From positions 1 through 64,000 of the forward strand of contig NZ_JALDYX010000016.1 in the NCBI RefSeq assembly GCF_024267675.1: a stretch of 64,000 nt of DNA. Reading direction: 5' to 3'. How positions within the stretch are numbered: the first letter of the stretch is position 1; each line of letters opens with the position of its first letter. Source of the DNA: Marinobacterium sedimentorum. GTDB taxonomy: Bacteria; Pseudomonadota; Gammaproteobacteria; Pseudomonadales; Balneatricaceae. This document shows, one piece after another, positions 36,965 through 46,542 of this stretch. A program made the translations under genes and the position numbers. The notes under the pieces are model-generated. The model ran no database searches, was not told the DNA's origin, and saw nothing but the letters and a program-made list of their open reading frames with translations.

Positions 36965-38299
36965 ATGAACCGAATTTCTGATAACAGAAGGGAGCTGCTC
37001 GCGTCCATATCACGCCGCGGCGGTTTTGCACTACTGCCGATCGCTATGGCTTGCTATACCAACCCGGCCTGGAGTTACGACTTTCACGGCTATTTCCGTG
37101 CCGGCATAACCGCTGCCGACAACGGAGAAACCATCGAATACCGAGTGAATGACCTGGGCCGATACGGTAATGAAACCACCGGTTGGTATACACTGTTCTG
37201 GGAAAACGATGTATTCGAGGAGGACGACAAGCGAGCCCACGTGGTCGCAAGTCTGGAGGGGAACACCCAGCTGTACACCGCTTTTGAGCCCATAGGTACG
37301 TCACGCACGACCGACCAGCCACCAAATACCAACGCCATCACCAATCTCTACGCCGATGTCATCGGATTTATTCCCGGTCATCCGGAAGCGCACCTTTGGG
37401 TCGGTAAGCGCAACTACGACAAGAAAGAACTGCAGATGATGGATTACAAATATGTCGCCATCGGTGGACCCGGAGTAGGTGTCGACCACTTAAATATGGG
37501 GCCAGGAACCTTGGCGATGAATTGGATCAGGGTGGATTCGAACACCGCCGAGCTCAATAGTCCTCGCACCTCAACAAGCGATAATATCAACGTCAACTTT
37601 CTGGACGCACGATATAAACTACCGGTATTTTCAAAGAGCTCTCTGGATTTGATCGGTGACTATGCCATCGTGAATAAAACCGGCAGCCAGGAATTGGACG
37701 AATCCAGCGATGCGGCGTATACAGCACATAATTCTCTCATGCTTACGTCAATCTATACCACTCCGTTCAGAAACGGTTTTAACGAAACCGTTTTCCAGTA
37801 TGCGGATAAAGGGCTTGCCCCCAATATGACCGGCCTTGGTATCGACCTGCTTGCAAACTCCGATTATAGCAATGCCAAGGGATTCCGTTTTATCAATAGC
37901 GGCGAATTCTACCCAACCGATCATACCATCGTCGCCCATGCGCTCACCTATGCGGAGGCCAACAATCTATCCAGTGATGCCAGTACGCGCGCAGAGAGCG
38001 AAAAGCTGTTCTCCGTTGCGGTACGCCCGGGTTACCTCTGGGACGAGCACAACCGGAGCACATTCGAAATCGCCTGGTTCAATCGTCAAAACGACTATCT
38101 GGATGGGACCAGCGCCTCTGTCAGCGGTCAAAAATTCACCCTTGCACAGGTGATATCGGCCGGAACCAGCATGCTGACGGTGCGCCCGGAGATTCGCTTC
38201 TACGCCACTTATATCAACGCGGACGACGAACTTCCATTCAACGACTCCACCGAAGGCTCCCAGTTCAGCTTTGGCGCCCAGGTAGAGGCCTGGTGGTAA
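36965..38299 (+). CDS. LamB-like carbohydrate porin
   Basis: A 444-aa outer-membrane porin of the maltoporin/LamB family, with an N-terminal signal sequence ending near ACYTNPAWS. It then has FHGYFRAGI, GRYGNE, GKRNYDKKELQMMDYKY and a C-terminal segment ending in aromatic-rich QVEAWW, as beta-barrels do. It should admit oligosaccharides or glycosides for the GPH symporter and GH3 enzyme, forming an outer membrane-to-cytoplasm route. AAGG precedes the ATG; the 121-bp gap upstream is AT-rich and may hold its own promoter. Confidence 0.9.
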   Translation: MNRISDNRRELLASISRRGGFALLPIAMACYTNPAWSYDFHGYFRAGITAADNGETIEYRVNDLGRYGNETTGWYTLFWENDVFEEDDKRAHVVASLEGNTQLYTAFEPIGTSRTTDQPPNTNAITNLYADVIGFIPGHPEAHLWVGKRNYDKKELQMMDYKYVAIGGPGVGVDHLNMGPGTLAMNWIRVDSNTAELNSPRTSTSDNINVNFLDARYKLPVFSKSSLDLIGDYAIVNKTGSQELDESSDAAYTAHNSLMLTSIYTTPFRNGFNETVFQYADKGLAPNMTGLGIDLLANSDYSNAKGFRFINSGEFYPTDHTIVAHALTYAEANNLSSDASTRAESEKLFSVAVRPGYLWDEHNRSTFEIAWFNRQNDYLDGTSASVSGQKFTLAQVISAGTSMLTVRPEIRFYATYINADDELPFNDSTEGSQFSFGAQVEAWW

Positions 38300-38909
38300 C
38301 AGCGTAACACCCGATATACCCCTTCATTTATGCTGCACATTGACCGGCCGGGAGATCCTCTGCCGGTCTCTTTTCTACACTGCGCTCACACCTTTAATCG
38401 GTTACGGAATCATACAACTGGCCCGTAAGCGTTACCGACTGCTTACTTGTTCCTCTGATTTCGTTGATAACGCCATAGGCCCCATGGCTACTAAGCAGTA
38501 CGAACACCACCCATGCCATATCGAATCGCACCCTGTTCAGGCGATAAAGCAACCTCACGCCAAAGACACAGCCCCCCCTTTCCCGGTGCCTTATCGAACA
38601 ATACAAATGTGTTGAAGATACGCAAGTGTGAAGGATAGGAAACTGTCGATCTTCCATATACCCAAGGAATGCGAAATACGCCACGCGTGAAGCGGTTGCC
38701 AATAGTCCGGGACTCGTGCTTCCTTAGACGGTGGTTCCTACCGAACTCCTCAGTCGACAGTACACCACAACTAAAGCGCTGATTCGGCTACACCCCGCTC
38801 ACTTGCGAATCACCCGAATTCCACACTGAGATCGAAGGAAAAAGTAAGATGCGGATTCATATCTGGCCATGCTTTGCTTGGAACAACGAAGTCAGTTTTA
38901 TTAACCCGG
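38300..38909. other. Non-coding stretch between the porin and the IS110-family element
   Basis: About 600 bp without a supported gene. Short open frames on both strands look random. No terminator hairpin with a T-run was evident directly after the porin. Confidence 0.4.
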
Positions 38910-38931
38910 CGGGTTGATATGTTTTGACCTG

Positions 38932-39239
38932 TCAACGGTTACTTGCATCTTTTCGGTTTCAAGCGCATTGGCTCAAGGCACACCCGGCATATTACGACGG
39001 TGGATCCTGCTGATATACGTGGATTGGCTACCATCAGACTTCACTACGTCGTAGAACTGGCCTTTCTCTAATAGCAGGGATCATCAGCCGGGAATGTCCC
39101 GCAGGGATTATCCTGTTGACTGATGCCGGTCTAACCCGGACAAGGGTTCTCCACACCGGCCCGGTATGCCCTGAGTCAACGCGCCTGTTGGTCCTCCTGC
39201 TTAACCGCTTTTCTTTTCCTGCTGGGGCTCTGCCATCGC
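38932..39239 (-). ncRNA. Candidate bridge-RNA region of the IS110-family element
   Basis: Non-coding DNA between the transposase stop and the left subterminal repeat. In IS1111-group elements the guide (bridge) RNA is encoded on this side. I see GC-rich complementary stretches but have not folded it, so the assignment rests on position and known family organisation. Confidence 0.4.
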
Positions 39240-40430
39240 TTAGGTCGCCGGACGTGCGAGCCGTGGCATCTCGTGCCTGACCACATCCCAGATAAAACCG
39301 GCCAGCTCCCGTGCAATCGCCACGCAGACCAGCTTGGTGTTCTTGCCCGCCTGCGTCAGCGTACGGTAACGCCCGCACAACCGCGTCTGGGCACGCCAGG
39401 CGATAGCTTTGGCCTCGTCACTGGCGTTCACCGCCTTGCGTTTCAGGTGCATCGTCTGGCGCGCCGGGAAGCGGTAGCTCCAAGCCGACTCGACCAACAT
39501 GCGTCTGGCATGACCATTGCCGGTCAGGGTGATTCCGCCCTGGCGCCGTCGGGGACCGCTGCTGTGCTCACTGGGCACCAGGCCCAGATACGCCATCAGC
39601 TGCCGTGGAGACGTAAAGCGGCTGATATCGCCCAGTTCCGCCAGCAGAACCATCGCCGCGATCTTGTCGATCCCGCGCAGGGCGACCAGCGAGTCCACCA
39701 CCGGTGCCAGCGACCACTGCACCAGGGCCTGCATCATCGAGGTGGTGAGGTCGGTGACGCGCTGGGACGCCGCCTTCTCGGCATCGATGTACTCCTGCAA
39801 CACCACCTGCTGCCAGGGGTGCGCGAACTTGAGCGACTCCAGCCAGTTGTAGTGTGTCTGGGTCCAACGGGTTTTGCCTTTGGGCCAGCTGTGGCAGTGC
39901 CGCAGAACGAAGGCGCTGAGCTGCTGCCGCGCCTTCATGTCATCCCGGGCGCGGGTCAGGTCACGCATGGCTTCCTGTTCCTGGTCGGGGACCCAGATGG
40001 CCGTCAGGTCACCCGAGCGCAGCAGCCGGGCCAGTTTGAGCGCATCCCGCCGATCGGTCTTGATCCGCTCGCCTGGCTTGCGCGGAATCAGCGACGGCGC
40101 CACCACCTGACAGTCATGACCCGAGGCGATGATCTGCCGGTACAGTCCATACCCGCAAGGCCCCGACTCGTAGCAGAACAACACAACACCGCCATCCGCC
40201 TGTTCACTGAGCTGTCGGATCAGCTTCTCCACGGTCTTCGGCCTGTTGGGGATCTCGCCGCGGTAATCAGGCTCACCGCGTCCTGGTCGAGCCACGGCAA
40301 CGGCAATGGTCTCCTTATGCACATCCAGTCCGACGTAGAGGCTGTAGAAATCCGATCGCGCCCCATCCTGCACAACCGCCAAGGCCTATGCAGTCTCGAT
40401 TCTGACGTCGTTTGCGTTAAACTCTTTCAT
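39240..40430 (-). pseudogene. IS110-family DEDD transposase with amber codon near its start
   Basis: A DEDD recombinase of the IS110 family. Its RuvC-like N-domain contains GLDVHKETI, CYESGPCGYGL and KTDRRDALKLARLL, and the C-terminal Transposase_20 domain contains ALRGIDKIAAMVLLAELGD, GLVPSEHSSG and GNGHARRMLVES with the nucleophile serine. The natural start appears to be ATG 40430, which has GGAGG 8 nt upstream, but codon 15 is TAG (40386-40388). Translation could restart at TTG 40382 or GTG 40373, which would spare both catalytic domains. So it may be inactive or only weakly expressed. Confidence 0.8.
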
Positions 40431-40582
40431 GCCTGCCCTCCTCAATGTGGCTCTGCCACAGTGTTTGTTTGCTCAACGGCCATGGTAATCCACGAGCGTT
40501 GAGGTAGGGCAGGTCAAAACATCATGTCTAGAGTGATGTCCATACAGGCTTAACTGGGGACGCTAAGACGGCAAGTACAAAA

Positions 40583-41047
40583 GGGCACCTCGAAAAACCT
40601 CCCGGGCCGGCAGTACCCTTGGGTAAAATTCACAGCGTCTGATACAGCCACGAACTGACACCGATGAAGAAGCCACGCAGCGCCATCGAGACTGATTTGT
40701 TTGCCGCCGATCAGCACCGGGAAAAGATCGACCGCCTGGGCGATCATCCTCCGGCGGAGATCAATCTGCACATCGACTTTTCCGCCCTGGCAGCGGCTGT
40801 TGCTCATGTGACGATGATGGCGACCTGCTACAACCTGAAGCGGTTGGTGGATTTGTGCCGAGCTGGAATCGAGGCTTTCTGGTGGCCGCCGTGGGGCGAA
40901 TGGCGCCCAGCAGGCGTGATTCGAACTACGGATAGGCCTCAATCTAATGGAATAAACCTTCATTTGCCGGGGAAGTGCACAGGTTACCGCCGTCACCGTA
41001 AGGTCGATGCTCAATGCAGCAAAAATTATCGGTTAATCGCGGTGCCC
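40583..41047 (+). mobile_element. IS5-family deletion derivative
   Basis: The ends GGGCACCTCGAAAAACC (left) and GGTTAATCGCGGTGCCC (right; inverted GGGCACCGCGATTAACC) form imperfect terminal repeats around 465 bp. Inside, a frame from 40664 encodes an IS5-type transposase N-terminus (ETDLFAADQHREKIDRLGD, HIDFSALAAAV). This is joined directly to the C-terminal MMATCYNLKRLVDLC segment, with the whole catalytic middle missing. It is a non-autonomous remnant that could still be mobilised. Confidence 0.75.
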
Positions 41048-41141
41048 AGATGTCGCACCGGTTATTGAATCGGTAGCAGAACTACGACAGATGCCTCGGC
41101 ACTGGTAGCGATTCATTGAAATCGACATGCGTTGATGCGAG

Positions 41142-42068
41142 TTACCTTTTTTCTGGTAACGTACAAAGCCCTTGGTCAGCCCCAAAATACATCTTTTTCA
41201 GCCGACTGATAAACCACTTAAGCCCTTTCCCCTTGTTGGTATTTCGCCAAGCGACCGAGAGCGACTGAGGAGGACGGGGCTCCTCCAACTGAATCGACAC
41301 CAGGCGGCCGCTTTCTAGCTCTTCATTTATTCGGTGACGAGGAAGATAACCAACCCCGAGGCCTTTGCATTGCGCCTCAATCTTTCGCTCGATCGAAGGC
41401 ATCACAATCCGAGAGCGCCCATCCAGCAAACCGGTAGAGCGGGCCGGCAGATAGCGTGAGCTATCCGCCACCACCACGATGGGATAGTCCTGAATCGCCG
41501 ACAGCGGCAGCGGCTGAGGCATCTTGGTGAGAGGGTGCCCTGCTGCGATAGCAAACTCGAACAGCACCTGTCCCAGTGCGTGAATCCCGAAGCCCTGGGA
41601 AGGAGGATCGCCCTCAGCGCCGATGACGATGTCGCAACGTTCAGCATTAAGTGCATCCCAGGTTCCTCCAAGAACCTCTTCGATCAACCTTACTTCAGTA
41701 CGGGGCTGCACCTTCTGGAACGCCTCAATCAGGTCGTAGATCGGATCACACTTGAGCACCGAATCAATACAGATACGCAGCTCCATCTCCCAACCATCCG
41801 CCGCCTGCTTGGCCATTGCGGTTAGCTCTTCAGTGGCAGTCAGTATTTGGCGCCCCTGCTCCAGCAGCAGACGACCGACGGCTGTCAACTCCGCCTTGCG
41901 CCGGCTGCGGTCAAACAGCTCAACCCCCAGATCATTCTCCAGCTTGCTGATGGTGTAGGAAACCGCAGAAGGCACGCGAAACAGTTCATCTGCTGCAGCG
42001 GCAAAACTGCGGCGACGGTCGATGGCATCCAGTGTACGAAGGGCATCAAGCGTAATGGGTGAGTACAT
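41142..42068 (-). CDS. LysR-family regulator of the quinone/redox cluster
   Basis: A 308-aa LysR regulator with an N-terminal helix-turn-helix (SFAAAADELFRVPSAVSYTISKLE) and a typical two-lobe effector domain. It is divergent from doxX across 112 bp, so it likely controls the three following genes. Related regulators beside DoxX and quinone-detoxifying genes respond to electrophiles or quinones in other bacteria (family knowledge); the effector here is unknown. Confidence 0.88.
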   Translation of the reverse strand: MYSPITLDALRTLDAIDRRRSFAAAADELFRVPSAVSYTISKLENDLGVELFDRSRRKAELTAVGRLLLEQGRQILTATEELTAMAKQAADGWEMELRICIDSVLKCDPIYDLIEAFQKVQPRTEVRLIEEVLGGTWDALNAERCDIVIGAEGDPPSQGFGIHALGQVLFEFAIAAGHPLTKMPQPLPLSAIQDYPIVVVADSSRYLPARSTGLLDGRSRIVMPSIERKIEAQCKGLGVGYLPRHRINEELESGRLVSIQLEEPRPPQSLSVAWRNTNKGKGLKWFISRLKKMYFGADQGLCTLPEKR

Positions 42069-42180
42069 TGTTCAAATTGACTGATCTTTTAGACCAAATC
42101 ACTCCGTTATTTTTTATTGATACTAGTAGATATAGTGGAACCATAAATCAACAGCACTGATCCATCTACGGAGACTAACT

Positions 42181-42654
42181 ATGAACAGCTCACTTATCAA
42201 CCGCATATTAACCACTGACAACAGCTTGGGCAGCCTGGCGCTTCGCCTGCCTGCAGGCATTATCTTTACCGCCCACGGCGCCCAAAAACTGTTCGGCTCC
42301 TTCGGCGGCTACGGCCTGGAAGGCACCGGTCAGTGGATGGCTTCGACCGGCCTCGAACCGGGCTACCTGATGGCCCTGGGCGCTGGCAGTGCCGAATTCT
42401 TAGGCGGCATCGCTCTGCTGGTCGGTCTGCTGGTACGACCTGCGTCAGTGGTACTGGCCTTCACCATGCTGGTGGCTATCTTTGCTGTCCACGCAAGCAA
42501 CGGTCTGTTTATGAGTAACAACGGCTACGAATTCGCCCTGTCACTGCTGGCCATCTCCGTCGCCCTGGCCGTTAACGGCGCCGGCGCGCTGTCGCTCGAT
42601 CGCCACTTAAGCCAAGCCCAAAAATTCGGTACTGCACAAGACACCCATTTTTAA
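42181..42654 (+). CDS. DoxX-family membrane protein
   Basis: A 157-aa protein with four predicted transmembrane helices and the DoxX signature ALRLPAGIIFTAHGAQKLFGSFGGYGLEGTGQ-like N-terminal region. DoxX proteins take part in thiol/quinone redox processes, but the biochemical activity is poorly defined. GGAG lies 7 nt before the ATG. It is first of a three-gene set with a glutathionyl-hydroquinone reductase 28 nt downstream. Confidence 0.88.
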   Translation: MNSSLINRILTTDNSLGSLALRLPAGIIFTAHGAQKLFGSFGGYGLEGTGQWMASTGLEPGYLMALGAGSAEFLGGIALLVGLLVRPASVVLAFTMLVAIFAVHASNGLFMSNNGYEFALSLLAISVALAVNGAGALSLDRHLSQAQKFGTAQDTHF

Positions 42655-42682
42655 CCCGACAGATACAGATAAGGAGCCAACG

Positions 42683-43678
42683 ATGGGCCTGCTAATCGAA
42701 GGGCAGTGGTTCGACCGCTGGTACGACACCCAATCCACCAACGGCCGCTTCGTTCGTAGCGAAGCCCAGTTCCGCAACTGGATCACGAAGGACGGCACGG
42801 CCGGCCCCACTGGCGAAGACGGATTTAAGGCCGAGCCAGGACGCTACCACCTTTACGTGTCGCTGGCGTGCCCTTGGGCCCATCGCACCCTGATATTCCG
42901 CAGCCTTAAGGGGTTGGAGTCGATGATCACGGTATCGGTGGTTCACCCGCTGATGGCCAAGCAGGGCTGGACTTTCGAGCAAGACGAAGGAACAACGGGC
43001 GATGCGCTGCACGGCGCCGACCATCTTCACCAGATCTACTGCAAGGCGCAACCCGACTATACCGGCCGGGTCACGGTTCCGGTGCTCTGGGACAAGCAGC
43101 GTGACACCATCGTCAGCAACGAGTCGGCGGACATCATCCGGATGCTCAACAGCACGTTCGACCATCTGGGAGCGACGCCGGGGGATTTCTATCCGAAAGA
43201 TCTGCGCGCTGAGATAAATGACCTAAATGACTGGATCTACGACAGCATCAATAACGGGGTCTATAAAGCCGGATTCGCCACCACCCAGGAAGCATATGTG
43301 CAAGCGGTCTACCCCCTGTTTGACGCACTCGAGCAATTGGAGAAGCGTCTGGCGAAACAACGCTACCTGCTGGGCAACCGAGTCACCGAGGCTGACTGGC
43401 GCTTGTTTACCACGCTGATCCGCTTCGACGCCGTCTACCACGGCCACTTCAAGTGCAATCTTGGCCGGGTCGAGGACTATCCGAACTTGTGGGGCTATGT
43501 GCGTGAGCTGTACCAGTGGCCGGGGGTTGCCTCGACAGTAAACATGCAGCACATCAAGGATCACTATTATCGCAGTCACCTCACCATCAACCCCACCGGG
43601 ATTGTGCCTGCCGGGCCTCGACTGCACCTGCAGGGTGCACACGGCCGCGATCACCTAGCCGGATGCAGCGCCGCTTAA
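42683..43678 (+). CDS. Glutathionyl-hydroquinone reductase (YqjG/ECM4 type)
   Basis: Xi-class glutathione transferase that reduces glutathionyl-hydroquinones back to hydroquinones. The 331-aa length fits the class. The active-site motif is LACPWAHRTLI with its catalytic Cys near residue 60; downstream come VPVLWDKQ, IVSNESADIIRML, and the C-terminal all-helical GST domain ending in LWGYVRELYQWPGVASTVN and the YYRSHLTINPTGIVPAGP signature typical of YqjG. AAGGAG precedes the ATG. The neighbours suggest a role in quinone detoxification. Confidence 0.94.
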   Translation: MGLLIEGQWFDRWYDTQSTNGRFVRSEAQFRNWITKDGTAGPTGEDGFKAEPGRYHLYVSLACPWAHRTLIFRSLKGLESMITVSVVHPLMAKQGWTFEQDEGTTGDALHGADHLHQIYCKAQPDYTGRVTVPVLWDKQRDTIVSNESADIIRMLNSTFDHLGATPGDFYPKDLRAEINDLNDWIYDSINNGVYKAGFATTQEAYVQAVYPLFDALEQLEKRLAKQRYLLGNRVTEADWRLFTTLIRFDAVYHGHFKCNLGRVEDYPNLWGYVRELYQWPGVASTVNMQHIKDHYYRSHLTINPTGIVPAGPRLHLQGAHGRDHLAGCSAA

Positions 43679-43762
43679 TGCTTCTAGAGACAAACCCCGA
43701 AACTTAACGAGACTAACGCCATGTTGAAAAACATCATTAACCAACTGATAGGAAAGAAAAAG

Positions 43763-44641
43763 ATGAGCAAACCCATACTTCTGATCATCGGCGCAGCCGG
43801 CAACAACGGCGTCGCAACGATTAAATCCCTGACCGAAAAGCATCAGGACCGCTTCACCATCCGCGCCGGTGTGCGCTCCCAAGAGAAGGCCGATACGTTG
43901 ACGGCGCAGTTCCCAGGTATCGAGACCACCATTCTGGACCTCGACAAGCCTGAAACTCTGTCCGCCGCCTTTGAAGGGGTTCAAGAGTTGTTCCTGATCC
44001 TCGGTAATGTCGAGAATCGCGAGCAGCAGGCCAAGCACGCGATCGATGCTGCAGTAGCCGCCGGCACCGTCGAGCACGTGCTGTTCTACTCGGTGGTGGG
44101 CGCCGAGTACGAAGCGATTCTATTCGCCAAGCAGTTCCGTGCCGGCGAGAAATACCTCGAGGCATCCGGTCTGAAGTGGACCCATCTGCGGACCATCTTC
44201 TTCCAGGAAAACTTTGCCGGCTGGGCCGAAGGCATCAAGCAGGGCACCCTTTACTTTGGCGTTCGCGACGGTCAGTTTGCCCCGCTTAGCATCACCGACA
44301 TCGGCGAGATCGCCGCCAATATCATGGCAACCGAAGGGCACGAGGGCCAGGCGTACAACATAACAGGCCCCGAGCTTCTCTCGGGCCAGGATATTGCCAA
44401 GGTGTTCAGCGATGTGACCGGCAAGTCGGTGGGCTACGTCTCCCCGGATGAAGCAACCACCCTGGCTTCGCTGCTCGACAGCGGATGGCCCGAATGGCAG
44501 GCCAAAGGCTTATTGGAGCTGTTAGATCTGTTCGCCTCCAACCAAGCGGCGGTGGTATCCCCCGACGGAGAGAAGCTGCTAGGCCGCCCCTTGACCAAAC
44601 TAAGCGGTTACGCCCAGGCCAATAAAGCGCTGTTTATATAA
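43763..44641 (+). CDS. NmrA-like NAD(P)-binding reductase
   Basis: A 292-aa atypical short-chain reductase of the NmrA/QorB group, with an N-terminal Rossmann motif IIGAAGNNGVATIKSL and the segments LDLDKPETLSAAFEGV and VLFYSVVGAEYEA. Family members reduce quinones or sense NADP redox state. ATG 43763 has GGAAAG immediately upstream; the in-frame ATG 43721 does not. It is the last gene of the LysR-controlled set with doxX and the hydroquinone reductase. Confidence 0.87.
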   Translation: MSKPILLIIGAAGNNGVATIKSLTEKHQDRFTIRAGVRSQEKADTLTAQFPGIETTILDLDKPETLSAAFEGVQELFLILGNVENREQQAKHAIDAAVAAGTVEHVLFYSVVGAEYEAILFAKQFRAGEKYLEASGLKWTHLRTIFFQENFAGWAEGIKQGTLYFGVRDGQFAPLSITDIGEIAANIMATEGHEGQAYNITGPELLSGQDIAKVFSDVTGKSVGYVSPDEATTLASLLDSGWPEWQAKGLLELLDLFASNQAAVVSPDGEKLLGRPLTKLSGYAQANKALFI

Positions 44642-44841
44642 CCCACCTTAGGCGCCCTCCCTGTTCTTTTCTCCCTACAGGGTTGGGCGCCGCTTATTTG
44701 CTGAGATCATGCCAGGAGTCCGTGATGCCGAAACACTACCGGGCACCTCGATAAACCCGTGATTTTCGCTGAATCGAGAAGCCGAGCAGACCCACCGCTC
44801 TCCTCCGATTTCCAAAATGCTGAAGATGGGCATCCCCCTAG

Positions 44842-46405
44842 CAGCCTGTCGGACTTGATGCTCTTGTGATAGCCAAGCGCCGCTCGTTATTGCAAATCGC
44901 ACTATATTGGTGCGAATTTCAGTCTTTCATCGCGCGGATTCGCTTCCGACGAGCGAAATTCCCTGCCTTTTAATCCCATTGGGCGGAGTTCGAGCGCAAG
45001 ACGGCCATGCGTTTCAATTTCCATGCAAGGCACACCAGCGTCCATTCGTTCCCGGCATTCGCCAGTCCGCGCAGCAGGAACTGGCTAAAGCCCATCACCG
45101 ATTTGATAATGCCGAACACCGGTTCGACCGTCTGCTTTCTGAGCGCGTAGAGCGCCCGGCCGGCTTTGGTTTTCAGCGTACGCTTCATATGCTCGACCGG
45201 GCTGGCTGACGCTGACAGCGGTGCCGGCTCCTCGAAACGCTCGCGCCAGTGCGGGTGGTGCTCGTCGCGCCCGACGGCGATCAGCGGCGCGGTTCCTGCG
45301 CGGTGACAGGCGCCGACATTCTGCGCGCTGAAATAGCCGGTATCGCCCAGTAAATGCTCAGGCTGGTTCAGCCCCTCGGGGAGCGATTGCAGCTTGGCCA
45401 GCATCGGCTCGACCTGCTGCTTGTCATTTCCCGCCTGCGTCACCTGAGCCGCCAGGATCAGCAAGGACTCGGCATCGACCACCGCCTGGGCGTTATAACA
45501 CTGTTCGAACCCACCTCCGGCAACTTTCATGATGCGGGAGTCTTCATCGGTCAGATTAACCTGATCGTTCGGGCGTGGGCCCGGCTGGGGCGGCTTTGGC
45601 GGCTTGCCTCCGGGCTTTTTTCCGGTGGCTTTTTCCCTGGCCTAGCGCTTGGTCATTTTAGCTAGGTACTCGGCTTGCTCTCGCTCGAAGCGCTCCCTTG
45701 CGCGCGCTTCGATCTTGACCTTGGCCGCCGCGATAGCGGCCAGGCGGTCTTCACGCCGCTGGATCTCCTCAGGCAGGCTGACCCCGTCGGGCACAGTGTT
45801 TTGGTCGGCGGCCTTCGCCAGATCGAGTAGCTCCTGGACTTCGGCCTTAAGCCGGGCCTCGATCTTCTCGGCGTGCCCATACGACAGCGCGCTGTGCCGC
45901 GAGGCATTGGCGTGGAGCTTGGTGCCATCCAGGCTCAGGGTGCCAAAACGCGAGAGCCGGTTCTCGCGGGCGACTTCCAACACCTGCACGAAGATCGCCG
46001 CGAATGGCGCGCCGAAGCGACGGCGAAAGCTGGCCAGGGTGTCGTGGTCCGGGTGCTGATCGCAGGCGATGAAGCGAAAGGCCAGCGAGTCGTACGTGGC
46101 CTGCTCGATCCTGCGGCTGGAGAAGGTGCCTGTTGCATACCCGTAGATCAGTAACGAAGCAGCAGCGCCGGGTGGTAAGCCGCGCTGCCCCGCCCCGCAT
46201 AGGCGCGCTCCAGCTCCTACAAGTCCAGTCCTTCGACTCCATCCACAATGTAGCGCGCCAAATGCGACGCGGGCACCCAGTCCTGTATCGAGGGCGGAAG
46301 CAGGTAGTCGGTGTCGCGGTCAATCGGTCGAAAGCGGCTCATGAAATCGGGCTCCAGCAAGGATGTGCCATTCTACCGGCAAAGGTGGAAAAGACCGACA
46401 GGCTG
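44842..46405 (-). mobile_element. IS1182-family insertion sequence, decayed
   Basis: A 1564-bp element with terminal inverted repeats starting CAGCCTGTCGG, flanked by CTAG on both sides (44838-44841 and 46406-46409). The left end CAGCCTGTCGGACTTGA equals the ends of the three MITEs near 3-6.5 kb, making this element, or an intact relative, the likely source of their mobility. It contains one broken transposase gene. Confidence 0.85.
44970..46341 (-). pseudogene. IS1182-family transposase, interrupted
   Basis: A DDE transposase with a DUF772 N-domain (MSRFRPIDRDTDYLLPPSIQ, DSLAFRFIACDQHPDHDTLASFRRRF) and a DDE domain (LSLDGTKLHANAS; LLGDTGYFSAQNV; RKQTVEPVFGIIKSVMGF). It is broken by an in-frame TAG at 46217-46219, a frameshift near 46150 and a second TAG at 45642-45644. 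The remaining pieces align end to end with one ancestral gene, so decay is recent. Confidence 0.88.
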
Positions 46406-46460
46406 CTAGCCTCGAGCAGACGATCACCACTTCCATGGGAGCAGGTTTAAGAGAGACAAC

Positions 46461-46494
46461 AAAAAAAAGCGGTGTCTGATAAATCAGACACCGC
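46461..46494 (-). terminator. Terminator of the nitrilase operon
   Basis: On the minus strand, the inverted repeat GCGGTGTCTGAT / ATCAGACACCGC with a 2-nt loop is followed by TTTTTTTT, 49 nt after the nitrilase stop. Confidence 0.92.
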
Positions 46495-46542
46495 AAAGGT
46501 GAAAGGCCGATGAACTAGATCTACCTAGGTAGATGGGGAGTA

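Larger units (their letters stand above)
38910..40530 (-). mobile_element. IS110-family (IS1111-group-like) insertion sequence
   Basis: Element bounded by subterminal inverted repeats ATGTTTTGACCTG (38919-38931) and CAGGTCAAAACAT (40510-40522). It encloses one transposase gene on the minus strand. The non-coding region downstream of the transposase (about 310 bp, 38930-39239) is longer than the upstream one (about 80-130 bp), which fits the IS1111 group. The exact outer ends are uncertain by about 10 bp because this family lacks standard terminal repeats. Confidence 0.8.
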
